Shown one piece after another: positions 11,713 through 26,000 of a DNA stretch of 64,000 bases. A program made the translations under genes and the position numbers. The notes beneath the pieces were generated by a model. The model was given only the letters and a program-made list of their open reading frames with translations. It was not told the origin of the DNA and ran no database searches. The stretch lies in contig NC_079905.1 in NCBI RefSeq assembly GCF_024868665.1, forward strand, positions 10,441,080 through 10,505,079, read 5' to 3'. This stretch comes from Triplophysa rosa. Its lineage: Eukaryota > Chordata > Actinopteri > Cypriniformes > Nemacheilidae. How positions within the stretch are numbered: the stretch's first letter is position 1; every line of letters begins with the position of its first letter.

Positions 11713-13700
11713 GATTCCATGAACATCCATTCCATGAACATGGTTGACTCAATTTACAGAAAAATGATCCAAAAAGCTGTGCAGCGAGTTAATCACTCAA
11801 GAGATGTCTGAGCAACAGAAGCTAGACACTATTTATATTGCATCTATATAATCATGTAAATGTTTCTACACGAACAAGATACAAATAATCTTATTTAAAA
11901 GGGCATTCAGTTACTTTCAAATGGAAAAACATGTCGTTCAACAAAGCTTGTCGTAATTTCTACTGCAATAAAAATCTTATTTTTTCACTTTGTGGCTGAT
12001 ATTTAGTGAGCCAGCATGGGTCTTTGACAGATCACAGTTGCTCAATCCAACCCACTCCCTCCCTTCTTGCTGTTGACAAACAATTTGATTTGGTTTAATC
12101 TTCAGTACATACAAAAACATGCAACCAAATCTATAAGGTTGCTTTAAGAAACAAAATGATATGCAATTATAACGTTGCATGATTTCACACGCAGGCAAAT
12201 GTATCTAGTGATGCCAGATCAAGCAGATCTGAATCCTAATATATTTGAAAGTCCGACTTTGGTATCTTAAATTAAGACTAAAATGTGCATCTCAGGACAA
12301 TTTGTTGAAAGGATGGTTTAACTTTTTTCTTGAAAGCTTTCAATCCACCTGTAGATTCTGTGAATGAGATGTTTAAGGATCAATCACTGCTTTTGTTCCA
12401 AGTGCAAGAGATTGAAGATCCAAACCTTGAAACATTTTTCTATAAAACAACTTAAATACAAACTGCTTGCAGGAAAATTAATATATCAAATAGTTAATGT
12501 AACAGTACAGAACATCTAAATGAAACAAAAAAACCTTAAATAAACATTGTTATTTTCTTTAGACTGTCATTACCTGCAAAATTGTACTAGACAGCTAAAA
12601 ACTGTAAATGTTTATTATGAACTTGGCATTCCTAGTTGGAGTAAGGCAACAGACTTGATGACCGATTTTTTTAATGCTAGCTCAATAACTGATTGATCAT
12701 TGTAGACCAAAATGTTAAAAGGTGGAAGTGTTCAACATCAATGATAGGTGGGAGCCAAAGGCAAGTGTAAAAAACACGCTTGCAAAAAACATACTGAATT
12801 GCGAAATCCAGACAGACAGCATTTAATGTGTAGCTCAGAATGGCTTGGAATTTGACTAACGACAACTTAATCAGAAAGTTGCGCTTAACAGCTAATCAAA
12901 CACGGATTATGATACAGATGCTGTTTAAATATGTCATCCGTTTGTTCTGCGTGTCTAAGTAAATGAGACATGACATGGTTTCGTGTACTACATCTCACTA
13001 TATGGAGACGTGAACTTCAGAGCTGCTCAGAGCATTCTGATGCTTCATTTGAGAAAAGCTATTAAACACACACCAAAAGTCAAAGATCCGGTTAACTTGA
13101 AAACATTATGCAACTACAGTACCTAACTATATTATTCTGTAGTATCAACTAAAGTAAATTGATTAACTGTAGCAAATATTGTAGTATACTTCAATATTTA
13201 CTATAAGATTCAAAACACTATAGTATAAATGAATTTTCCTTGAACTATAAACTTACTATATTACAGTATTTATTTTTTAAGCCGGCCAAAATAATCTTAC
13301 TGTAAGAGTAAAAAACTGAAAACATGAAATCCAGACAAATTAAAACCGGTAAATGATTTTTAAATTTTTTTAAATTGCGCATTTATTCTGTTGCGTTATG
13401 TTGAAATTAAGTCAAAAGCATGGAGAATAAAATGTTACTAGCCAAAGGTAATTCTCCAGCGTGTCAGTGTCATCTCAGACTTTTTAAAATTAAAACTGTG
13501 CCAACAACAACTGAATGGGGTTTGGGAAAACCAACTGTACTCTTTATTGAAAATGTACATGTATTAGTTTAAATGTGAATGGCAAAGAACACAAGCCATA
13601 GAAAGATCAGAACAACTCACAATATTCACCAGTATAACACAAATAACATGATGACAAGGTATAGACTAGTAGGAAGGGAAGTTACATATTGGTAGCACTA
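11713..13700. other. Region just downstream of sfpq
   Basis: 12.9-13.2 kb shares blocks with the hAT in sfpq intron 5 (for example GACATGAACTTCA-like and GCTCTGAGAG-like motifs), so it is a decayed relative. The remainder is AT-rich. A longer sfpq 3' UTR cannot be excluded. Confidence 0.45.
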
Positions 13701-13722
13701 AACTAGTGCTGACTTGAGCAGT

Positions 13723-13728
13723 TTTATT
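13723..13728 (-). terminator. Candidate poly(A) signal of full-length sfpq
   Basis: The first AATAAA on the minus strand downstream of the TGA is about 160 nt into the 3' UTR. A second copy is at 13548-13543. The 3' end of the transcript is therefore probably at about 13.7 or 13.5 kb. Confidence 0.45.
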
Positions 13729-13888
13729 AAACCTATTAAGAATATAAAATAAAAATGCAAAGAAAAAAGGGTCTTCGGGAGTCTTCAGGCTAAAATTGCA
13801 AGAAAATTCTTGAAACTTAAATACATCAATTCTGATACCAGAAATGCCTCTGGAGTTCCACACACAAAATCTGCTTTAAAGTGCCAGA

Positions 13889-13999
13889 TCAGAAGCGTGG
13901 CTTCTTGGCAGGCCCATCAAATTCCTCACGGACCCTGCCATATCCTGGGTTTCCAGCACCCATGCCCCTTGGACCCCCTTGTGGGAAACGCTCATTGCG
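13889..13999 (-). CDS. sfpq: sfpq exon 10 (residues 574-609 and stop)
   Basis: The acceptor is ATGTAG|CGCAAT. The 36 codons read [20 protein letters not shown], then [16 protein letters not shown] and TGA. Human SFPQ ends with RTERFGQGG and KKPRF, so this is the true terminal exon although it lies 11.3 kb from exon 9. Phase 0 fits exon 9 exactly. Confidence 0.94.
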   Translation of the reverse strand, partial: RNERFPQGGPRGMGAGNPGYGRVREEFDGPAKKPRF

Positions 14000-16900
14000 C
14001 TACATGGATCATCAGTTATATATCAGTCGGGAGGATTTAATTTTGTAGAAATTATGATGTTTCCATGGGTAGGGGAGAAATTCAATAGAGGTCAATAAGT
14101 TCCATGAGTTCATATTATGAGCAAAGTGTTTTAAAAGCGGGATCCAAGGAAAACAATCGGTGTAACAGTTCCAACACGCAGATCCACGGTGCCACGGGTG
14201 ACATAGAAAAAGGAAGAGAGGGTAATGTATTCATTAGTCAAATCCTATAACATTTCATTTTAAAAGCGCAGGTTTGATAAACACTACAGCATAAAGATAC
14301 TGAAGACAGTTGCATGGGAGATTAAGTGCAAATGCGATAAAGTTGTGATGTTCACTTTTTAATGCCTCAAAGCCACTAACATGGCAGTAGCCGGGTTTCC
14401 TTCCAAAGTTGTGAATTTAGCTTATGCGCAAAATTGGAATATCATATTAAACTTTTGCGAATAAGCACAGCTTCCATCCAACGAGTCAAAACGGTCACTT
14501 CCTAATAAAATGACCCTAAAGAGAAGCAAATACATAAATTTTGTAATAACTTGCGCCTCAAACAAGACGACAAAACACAAATGCGGTGCTTTACTGGATG
14601 CCTGCTGTTTGGGAACAGTTGTGCCCGTTCTGGGAGGCAATTCCAGAAATACTTTTTCGCCTAGACGACTTTGCTCAGGCATTTAAGAATGACCGTAACA
14701 ACATTTCAGATGCTGTGCAACAAGATCGGTACTTTGGTTAGTCAGGTTACGCCGTCCCAACGTGCAGTTACATAACATTTTATAGGAATTTATTTGGCAA
14801 ATGCGTTTCCATCTCCCATTATTCGCATGAACCCTTTTTCGCAAAAAAGAAAAACCACCTCAAGCAAGCGTAAAAACTTTTTTGTGAATTAAGGGTTTTT
14901 ATTTTTAAATTTGGCATTTCCATCACTCGTTTCTGATGCAAAACCTCAAAATGCGCATAAAACCAGAGTGAGAGAAACCCGGCTAATGAGGCTGTTAATG
15001 TATTTTACTGTAATAAATACCTCTTAGTCATCAGGGTATGAATCGAAATCAATTTGTTTTTTTTCCATGTGGATATTGTTTTTATGCCTAAATTTAAAAA
15101 GTTTTTCAATGCCATTTTTCAATGACTAAGGGCAGGCACACACTGAGCGACTTTCTTATGGATTTGAGAAGATTAGGGCCAAATTTGTGCTTTGCCATTT
15201 GTCGTATGTTGAGAAGTGGATGTGGAAAGCGATCTTAATATCAAACAAATTTCTGACGTCAGAAATTTTGGTTGCATCATGTGAGGGTTTCACAGTTGAA
15301 GCTGAGCTACATTTGATTTTCACATAGTTCAAGTCACGCATAATTCAAGTTGAAGCACGAGGATTGGACCGCACAGTGAGAACACATCAATTCTAAACTT
15401 TGCCTTAACACGCATGTGATTATACATGTGAAAATATTTTACAAAATCGTCACAGAAATCGAACAGTGCATGTGGGCCTTACCTGAAAGGTGGTAAAAAT
15501 GTGAATTGGTGATACATTCAATAAACATTAATTTTTGGTTTTACTTTTTGGTTTTAAAGACATGAATGAAAAAGATTAAGATCACATACTACTCAGACGA
15601 TTAAAAAACACTTAGACCATGAAACTACGATGCAGGTTACTTCAAAATGAAACATCAAATGCGTCCTGACAGTACAGGGTCACACTGCACAATGTTTCCT
15701 AATGCAAATGCCAATCCAGATTGACAATACAAGAATATTCCAGTATTCAGATTATCCTATGAAAACCTAATTGAAATCATAAGCATCAGTAATTAGTGAT
15801 GCACCAAAATTTAAGACACAAAATTCAGCCAAAAACATCTTAAACACCATTTAACACCAAGCTCACGATTTGGTATATATATCTCGATGCTGGGTTCACG
15901 ATACGATTCATGTCTCGGTATTTTGAACAAAATTCATTTAAATTCAAATAACATTTGTTTTCAAAATATTAACAATTTCAGTAACTTTTTTGTTGCACAT
16001 ACAACTAAACATTTTAAGGCTTAACTGAAACTTCTGTACTGCAGGTTTGTCACTGAATTTCTTTTACAACTTTAACATGAAATGAGAATTAAGACCAGTG
16101 TCTTTTGACAGCATATATCGATTTAATTTTAGTAATTTTCTTTTGACTAAAATGCATTTTAAATTTAGTCATATTTTACTCATCCCCATCATTTACGTTT
16201 TAGTCAACTAAATCTATATTATATTTAGTCTTATAAAATCTAACTGGTTTAACCAAGTTAACTGGTGTAATTAAATGTTCTATGCAAAGATGGAACGGTT
16301 TTGACATAGTTTACTTGACCTTAGAGTTAAATTAATTCTAATTCCTGGGGCCTCATTTATCAACAGTGCGTACGCACAGATATGTGCGTAGTGAGTGCGT
16401 AAGAACAGATTCACGCAAAGTGTGGGATTTACCAATTTGTACTTGTATGTAGAATTGTGTGTAAATATAAGCACACCTCTGAGCATGCTTACGCAGAGAA
16501 TCTAGTGGTAGAATGGTGATACTACAAAAAGAAAGTGCCACTGTGTGTTTCAAATACTCGATTAGTAATTAAATAGTTCGAGGTACACATTTGCGTGTGA
16601 GACGCTGTAAAAGACAAATGGGAAATCATTTGAAATGTAGTTAGTGTCATGGCTGATCTCGCTTTGCTGGATGATTTGGCAAACCTTCTTTTATTGAAAG
16701 TACAATGTAAAGACACATTTAACAGAACAATATATGAAAAAATTAAGAAAAAAAAAACATTCAAACTAATTGAAAAAGATTAAAAAGAGGTTTGCACAAT
16801 CATTATAAAATTATATAAATAAAACATTTTGACATCTTATTGCTTTTCTATTACTACATCGCTTTACCAAATCATAAGATTTAACCAATCACACCAAAAA

Positions 16901-19900
16901 TAACTGAAAATATTGTTTGTTTTCTGAACAGTTTAATTTAGGCTATGGAAAATAAATCTCCTATAAATAATTGTCAAATTAACAATAAAACCCAAATTGA
17001 GCAAACCATGCATTGTGCAAAGAATGCGTTTTCAAAAGGACTTAATGCATGAAGTCGAACAAGCCAAAAGACTGCGGTCACAGAATACATTCAGGTGACT
17101 TATAAAGGCAGGTGTTGTCACCATATATGGTAAATTTCGAGGCGTTTCCAAATGCTAATGACCGTGAACGAGCTTGGTACTTGTGCACATGTGGGATTTA
17201 TCAACAATGATTGCTTATGTGCGTAAGAAGTGCATGTGCACGTTTGATAAATACAGATTTTTTTTGTACTTACACACGTTCTAAATTTCATTCGTACGAC
17301 AAAATATTGAACCTTTTCTACGCACTTTTGATAAATGAGGCCCCAGGTCATTACCTTTATTTTTCAGAAAAGTTGAGTAACTACTGGATATGCATTGTTG
17401 CAACACAGAGAATATCAGACCACGAACGACATGTACCAGTTCATTCGATCTCATTTTGACTCGTTCGTTCAATGAAGGGCGTATTCATTCAGTACATTCT
17501 GTACTGAGCTCACACTCAAACGCCTTATGAAAAGCCTCAAAAGTCTTTGCTTGAGACAGTAATGCATGAGAAACATCTAATCTTTCAAAAAGACATATTA
17601 CATAAACTGTATGACACTTCTTCAATCATGCAAATCACATACTTGGTGTGATCTTTAGCATGTCATTCAATATTTTAATGTACAGCACAACTCACTTCAT
17701 CACTTCTCTAATCGGAACAGCGCTAGTTTCTTTTGACTTACTTTATATTGCATTTCATGTTATGCAGCAGCTCACGTTAGCGGATATATTAACATTGGCA
17801 TATAAAAACATTTGTGCTTGCCTTTGTAATGAGTTTCGGGGCGACTTGCCAGCAGTCAAGTTTGCGGTGTTTTACCGGCGATTGTGAAGGAACATAAGAC
17901 GCTTTGTAAACCACTTGGAGACACAGATTGTGTCTTGTGCTTCCCCTTCTCCCAGAGACTTCTCTCTATGGCATATGTGAGATGAGCACACGTGACGTGC
18001 TGGCTCAGAGTAGGTAGCATCTTGACCGCTCAACGAATAGAATTAACTTCATATCGCAAATTATCCCCACCTCTCTACGATGCGTATTGTAACATTTTTG
18101 CATTGTGAAATATCATACTACGAAGTATCGTCACACCCCTAATGGGTATCGTTACGTTTTTAACGGTATTACTATTACAGATACTGCTTTTCAGTCCAAT
18201 ACTTCAACGTTGTTATCTGTTATTATATGCCGCATGCTTCTATGGTACCTAAAGCAGAACTCAAAAGGGCAGAGGTTTTCAACAGGCTGCTCTCTCATAA
18301 TTTAGCCCGGTGGCTCGTTTAATACTGGGGAACCCATCTCTATAAATAAAAAAAGGTTTATTTTTATTTAAGTCTGTCCTAAGTTAACAGGTGGTTTGCA
18401 CCAACAGAAAAAAATTCACATTCAAATTTCAATTAGTCTGAAAAAAGGCTAACTGAAATCTGCACTTTTAGTTTTTAGCAGAGATGTTTTGGCTAGGAAT
18501 TTTCTTTTTGGTGCATCACTAATTTCTGTAATTTACTCACACATTGCTACTATGGCCAAATCATTTGGAACAATTATTGAGAATTTAAAGTCAACAAGAA
18601 ACTGCATTTGCAAACCAATTTACTACTAATCTATAGCGTTTGTTGCTACACTAAAGGACAGTGCTACCCGCATAATCATTCAATAAAAGCAGCTTTATAT
18701 CAGATGTAGCCAGACCTGAAAGCAGCAAGAAACTAGGGGTAGGCCGATACCAGTTTTTCCTTTACCGATCCGATACCTGAATTGAAACACCCGTTTCATG
18801 CGTGAGCAGCGCGTAGGTGGACCGGCAGCAGCGCGTGCCATTGTCCTTTCATACCGGCAGCGTATGCACCGTGCTGCCTGGGTAACGGTTACCACAGTAC
18901 AACAATGCAATTTCACATTACGTTATTTACATACATCAATGAGCAAAATATCTCCCAGAACTTCATCAAAGCGCTTTTAAGTAGATTGCATAACTATGAC
19001 TTGTTATATCCGCCTGTTTCATGCTTTTTTAAATCTATGTAGTACAAGTTATAAATAAAAAGCCATCATGCTTTGAAGGATACAAAGTCACTTAAGGGTT
19101 AACTTATCATAGGAGAGAGTGACTGACTTACTGCAATAAGTAGGGATGCACCGAATCTAACATTCTTGGCCGAAGCCGAAGCCGAACATGATGTGAAACA
19201 CTTGGCCGAAGGCCGAATAATACCGAACACCGAATATGGTTTTTGCATTTCTTCTATTTATTAAGCTATTTTTTCACTATTGCACAAACTGAATAGTCAA
19301 AATTTGCTTTTAAAAATTTGTCTTGCTTTTCAATAAAATACAATACAACTTAATATAAAATTGAGCAAAACAAAATACATTAAAACAAAAAATTTAATAG
19401 CCTATATTAATTAGGCCTATAACTGACTGGTAAAAGAATGTAATGTAAGTTACTCTGTACCCCTACAACAAAACACTTCATTAAAAAGTGTCATTCCACA
19501 TTAGGCCTATAAACTAAAAATACGAATAAACTAAAACTGTTGGATTATTATAGGCTACGTTGCAAAATGATTGTAAGAAAAAAAAACATCGAACGCAAGC
19601 TATTCTGACTGATGCTGACTGACAACCACATCAGTTCACGTCTCTCCTGCAAACTCCGCCCACAAAAGCTGACTGTTCTCTGGTGCACTCGTGGCCGGGA
19701 TGCACAGAACATACTTTGACAAGTTGTTTAGTACAGGGAACTGTGTGCGCGCGACCACTGTATGATGTCAAAGGATGTCGCGAGCGGCGGGGCTACTGTC
19801 AGACAGCCCGCTCCCGTCTGAAATAGCCACAAGTTACCGACCGGTAAAGACGCTTTCATTCGGAAATTTACTTCCGTGCGGCAAGTCCCGTGCTTTGTCT

Positions 19901-19967
19901 TTCTCTGACACCTTAAAATGCTCCACACACACACTGCCAAAATGTTTGCGGCATTAATAAAGCGCAC

Positions 19968-20001
<34 letters not shown>

Positions 20002-23000
20002 GCTGGTTGCTAGTTGATCGTTTCTCGAGTCATGTTCGGTAAAATTATTCGGCCATTTCACATATTCGGCCGAATACCGAACATGCGTTTTTTGCTATTT
20101 TCGGCCGAATATATTCGGTGGCCGAACATTCGGTGCATCCCTAGCAATAAGCATATAACACGATGTCTATGTAGTCTTATCTGTTTTTTCAGAAGGTTAT
20201 GATGACAGTGGGTTTCAGACAGTACACTGACAGCAGTCTAAGATATACTTGTATTATAAATCCTTTAAATGTGTTGTTGTGGTTTTGGCCAAAAAACTCC
20301 TGGCAAAAGTGTTTTTGAAACTCATGGCGACTGTTAAAAACACATTAGACAGCACTTACATGCTTTAAAGGTAAAAGTGTTACTTTTTCCTGTCAATCCA
20401 TTTGGATTTTGTCCGTAAAGAATGCACTGTCGCTTTAATTGAGCGTTAGCAGCGCAGCAAAAATAGATTATCGCCGAAATGATCGCTGCACTGCTGCTTA
20501 CGCGCCGCTTCTGCTCCGCGAGCACGCGCTGCTTACGTGTGCGGTATGAAACCGCTGTAAGAATCAGCCGATACCGATCCAATAACAGTACTGCTTTTTC
20601 CTGATCAGTGTAGAATTGCATGTATTTTATTGTATTGAACAAAACTATAACGTATTTATGAAAGTTGATTGAACATATATGCTTTATAATGTAGTGCAAT
20701 ATTTTTTTTTCAAGTAAAAACACTCATAAGTACAGAAACTTGTACTACTACTACTGTACATCTCTGCTCTAATGTAAAGTGGCACAAAAGGGTCCATGTC
20801 AATCCCGGGTGCAGAATGATGCCCTTAATGGCTCCGCTTCTCTACCCGTATTGCGTATTCTGGGAGCTAGATGATGAGCTTAATTCATTCTCTTATTTAC
20901 GCATACTATGAGCATCCCGGGCGCAGAATGATGTGCTTACATCGTGCTTAACGCACCTTCTTCTGATGCACTATGTATCATTATGATATTTCACGAGTTC
21001 TTTTGCCCTGTCCTTTATCACTTTTTACTTCTTAACTTTAGGTAAACCGCAGAGCTCGTCAATTTACTTTTTTACACAGCCGCCCAATCACAGCGGAGAA
21101 GAGGCGGGACAAAAAAACTACATTGACCAACCATTAGGGTTGTTCCGATAGACGATACTATCGTGTATAGACGATCCTCAGACCTATCGGCGATAGCTGA
21201 TTCCCTAGACGATAGTTGCTGTTTGCCAATATATGTTGCAAATCAATATTACAAACACGCATTGCGCATTTCTTCATGCAAGAAAGCTTGCAATGCACGC
21301 TGCTTAGGCTTTTCCTCACACCAGAGAGTTTATAATGTGCGGGCTTTGAGTTTTCAGTGCACGAGAGAGCTTGTGATGCGCGTGGCTCGGGCTTTTCCTC
21401 GCAGGAATTGCTATGCGCGTGAGGGTTTAAAACCACCGCACGAGTTGTTCCCGTTTGGCAATCAAGTAATAACAATGCATCAATGACGCATTTGGATGAA
21501 TGATATTGATTTATAGCAATAGTTTACTTTCTCTTGTTTAAAAGGTTGTGGTGGTAAGTAACTGTTGCCAACTGCACTGAACTTAATCTCTGATAGAATG
21601 CTAATTGCAGTCACACATAAGCATTTTCTAGACACAAGCTTCTGTTTTTGTCCACAAATCCAGCTTGTCATAGATAAATGCGTAATTGCCCCGCCCCTCG
21701 ATACTATCGTGTATCGGCGACCCACAGGCTGGCGATAGAACGATCTGATTATATTGAAATCGCCCAACACTACCAACCATAATACACAATGGAGAAGTTA
21801 ATATTAATGGTTACTGCATTTTCATATCAAGTAATATTCTTTAAAATAAGATACTAGTAACAAGTAGGCTAACTGTTGCGGATATTCAAAATCACAGCAA
21901 CCAACGCATCTCCGGAATAACGCGCAGTGCCTCCAAAGCATTCTCAGGCGCCACCAGCTGGTCGTATTCAGAAGAGCACCAGGTATTATTATTTTAGCTG
22001 GCTAAAAACGCTTTGGTGGACAGTTTAGTTGATTAAATTATTGGTAAGCATATAGCCTATTAGTATCTTATTTATTTATGCAATATAATGTAGCCAAACC
22101 AGAGAATGAAGTCAAGAGGATTCCGGCATTCCTAGATACATAATTTGTGTAGCTGTAATTCATAGGCGGGGATTATGCTAATTGTGAGTGAGTGTGTATA
22201 CGCGCCCTATTTATGAGTGATTGGAATCTATTAACATACACACACGTTACTATCAAATCGGACATTTACGAAGTATTTGGGTTTTCGGGAAGGTCTGTTT
22301 TACAGGCAAATTACTCAGAATTTACTCATTCACGAATGTTTCATGAATGAGGCCCATTGTGTGTGAGTGACGCATTTTACTCAGACACTTCCAATGCTTT
22401 AATCTAAGACACCCATCAGTGATTACCAACTCCAGCAAAATGCAGTCCTTTTAAACAGATTTTGCAGAATAATTGGAACATCTTGAAAAAAGCATCCTGA
22501 CAGTCACCGAACACTAGAAAATGCTGAATGGAGAGTGACAGATGACTGCTATCGAATGACATAAGAATTTTATTTATTTAGCTCATGAAAACTCACAGCG
22601 GTTTACTAATAGCTCAACCTTCTTGAAGCGTGATAATATTATTCAGCACAGGATCGGATTTTGGATCGGTCCCCCACTTCTAATACCCGATTAGGACTGT
22701 GCGATTTGGGGAAAATATCTAATTGCGATATTTTTGACGGACATTGCGATTGCAATTTTATTTGCGATTTTAACTTTTCTAATTCAAGCTTCAGCTCAAT
22801 ATTGTTGTGTGGAGCACAGTATGGGTATAGTTACCCTGCTAAAAGAAAACAACAACAAAAAACATTACAGAAATTCTAATTGTTTCCATTAAAACCATTA
22901 CAAAATTAATTTTTGTAGTGTGTTTTTGGCATTATTCAAATAGGGCATTATTCAATGTGTCTCCCAACTTCCAGATTACATCACACCAATAAAATCCAAA

Positions 23001-26000
23001 TACCAGTGTACACTATTATAGTTTCCATTAAAACAAATACAACTCCCATTGTAACCCTTAAATCCATAACATTTTCTATTGTGTTAGTGAATTATTAAAA
23101 TAGTTCATAGGTTACATAGGCTGATTTATAATTTTTTAAGTATGTGGGATCTTTTAAAACCATTAGAAAATGTGCTGAATGTTTAATTTCATCCAAGTGA
23201 AATTAGCAAAACAGTTAGATAGAATTTACATTTGTTTGAAACGTGGAGATAGGCGTGAGTTGACACAGGGTGCGCGCATGCGTCAAGCCTCGTCCATATT
23301 GCCAGATGCCCGTGTGGAGCCGGACTCAAGTACTATAAACATCATTACGAAACAGGCTGTGTGTGCGCAACAAGTTTAAACGGCTCGTCCGCGAGACGCG
23401 CGAGTATGAAACAGGCCGTGTGTGCGCATCAAGTTTAAACGGCTCGTCCGCGAGACGCGGGGAAGTGTCGCGCGAGTATGACAGGCTGTGTGTGCGGTCT
23501 TCTGAATTGGACGTTTTTTTTGTATTTATTTGCCTAATATGATCGATCTGACTCTGCATATGCCATAATAACACACACTCTCTCTCCTGCCTTCTGGTTT
23601 TTTTTTTTTTATGTCGGACGTTTCACAGTTGGCTAGGGCAGTGCTGATTAGGCATAACGGAGGTGCGCTCACTCAGTTGATTAGCAAGAATGCCACTCGA
23701 AGCGGGCTTGGAACAGACGCGTTTCCTATTTTTCACATCGCAGCCTCTTGCGATTAGCAAATCGCAACGTCTCACATCGCGATTCGATTAATCGTTCAGC
23801 CCTATACCCGATCCAGCAAAAAATGTCCGTATCGACGGATGCCGATCCAGAGTATTGGGATCGGCCCACCCCTACAAGAAACCACTTGTTTTTTTAACCA
23901 GTGTGCACCAGTGAATTGTGCACAATAAGACTAATTTTCTTTACTATAGTTAAGAGGATCAACATTGATCATGTTTCGGAGTTAATAATTTCCCTTTATT
24001 TCAAAACATAGTCATCAAAAAGAATCATAAGACCTTGCTGCTGCTGTTGAGAACTGCATTGCACTTTACTTTCCAAGAAAAGGCTTAACATCAAGCTCAG
24101 TTTTTAATAAATTTTCTCAAACGCATAGATGGTAGGTCTCTATCTAGATGCACCAAAACACACATTACAGGTGTACTTTAAGACAAATGCTTCAAAACTT
24201 TTCAAATTAGAAATCCAGGAAATTACACCACATTATACACGCACAATATCTTGGGGGATGAGAATGTATGCCATGTTGTTTGAAAGTGACCTATTAGTCA
24301 GATATGGTGACCCATACCTCTGCATTTAACCCATCCAGAGAGTAGTGAACACACGTACACCCAGAGCAGTGGGCAGCTATCACTGCAGCGCCCGGGGAGC
24401 AAGTGGGGGTAAGGTGCCTTGCTCAAGGGCACCTCAGTCGTTACCCGCCGGCCCTGGGAATCGAACCGGCAACCTTCTGGTCACGAGTCCGACTCTCTAA
24501 CCATTAGGCCACGACTGCCCCTTGCTATAGCAACAGTCCCAAATAAAAAACTGCCAACCTCTCTTCACAGCAAACAGGGTCAAGCCCTACTCCATTCTTG
24601 CCAACCAAAATTAGCACAACTAAAAAACAGGTGCCAAACAACACCAGCTCATTAAAAGCTCAGCCATGTAACATTTACAGTTACTTTACTCCACATTTTG
24701 TGAACAAGCTGCTTTGAAGTCTATCTGCACTAAAAGCCTCTTAAGAACCTACTCTCAAAACTACAAAAAGTACATTTACAAGAGAGCTCCTTACATAGAA
24801 AGAGGAGTTTCATATGGGCACCAGTGCAGCACTGATATGACTGGGGGCTGTAACAGGGAAGTGACCAAAGCAGTGTTCACCACAAAAACAAGCACAGCAT
24901 TTTATAAAGCATTGTTCCACCACATTTTAAATACCACGAGGCTTTTCATAAAAAAGATGCCACATTGCTAATGCCAAGACTACACATCAACACATTGCAT
25001 ACGTGTGCCTGTCTGTATTTGCAATTAAGACAGGGCTTACAAATAAATAATACAAGTAAACGGTTGCGTTTCTTAGACCTTAGTACAGACAGACTTGCAA
25101 AACAAAAGGGGCTGAGCTTCAGTACTGACTTTATTAGTGCTATTTGTTGGTGGCAATACAATAAAATCATAACTGGATCAAATCACATTGTCCACAAGCT
25201 TCCAAACCCAAACCTAACATCAAATCTTTGACAGCTAAGCAACAAATTACAGTTCTTATGAACCACAACAGCCACATAACACACACATACATCAACTTCC
25301 TTTCATATCAGAAATACATTACCATTTCGTTGGATGCCATGCCCCCTGCTGCTGCTCCACCCAACCCTTGGTGTGCATCAAAGTTCATTCCAGCCAACTG
25401 GAACTTCTGGTTAGGGGATCCATATGACATATCTGATACACAAAGAAGATTATTATTATCAACTGCACGTGGAATGAATTTAAGTTAAAACAACAAAAAC
25501 AATAACTTAAATATATTCTCTTAACTTCAAAACTTTAATTCAACGACCATATTTTTTCTGAACTATAAGTCTAATACAAATCTTACCGGTCAATCCCAGG
25601 CCTCCACCAGTATTCATCCTCATCTCCCTTTCCCTCTGTAGAAACACACACAAAAAATACTTTAAGGGCTTAATCAACATAGCATTATTATATTAAGAAC
25701 ACCCTGACAGCAACACTTACATTGTCCATGTAGCCACCCATTCTGTAAGACTCCTCGCGTTTGCGTCTCATCTGTTCCTCGATCTCCCTCTGACGCATCA
25801 CCTCCTCCTCTCTTCTGCGGCGCTCCTCCTCTTGTCTATAGATTAGAACAATTGGTCAGTGATTAAAAAGGGTGAACCAAAAAAGGGACTACTATCAAAA
25901 CTGCACCACAACAAGACGTACCTGAGCTGCATTTCTTTACGTTTCTGCATCTCTTGACTATGCATCTCTTCCATACGTCTGAGCTCCTCTTGCCGTCTAA

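Larger units (their letters stand above)
18734..23874. mobile_element. Compound hAT element hosting three nested hATs
   Basis: The outer termini are TAGGGGTAGGCCGATAC and GATCGGCCCACCCCTA, flanked by the perfect 8-bp duplication CAAGAAAC (18726-18733 and 23875-23882). Without the three internal elements and their extra TSD copies the host would be about 2.36 kb. No transposase frame is recognisable, so it is non-autonomous. It lies in sfpq intron 9. Confidence 0.88.
14000..25322 (-). other. sfpq: sfpq intron 9, 11.3 kb, transposon-filled
   Basis: This is the only long intron of the gene; the other eight total about 2.4 kb. From the 3' end it holds a TIR element (14388-14985), a hAT cluster (15794-18521), a compound hAT (18734-23874) and a tRNA-derived SINE (24285-24521). 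Together these make about 8.7 kb. The residue next to exon 9 (24522-25322) and next to exon 10 (14000-14387) shows no repeat I recognise. From the literature, human SFPQ also has a long last intron (intron 9), whose retention is reported in ALS models; that a long intron sits at the same place in a fish is what the sequence adds. Confidence 0.9.

Noticed and set aside
20334..20723. 129-codon minus-strand frame
   Set aside because: It is inside the compound hAT, lacks any transposase motif and has no codon or domain signal.
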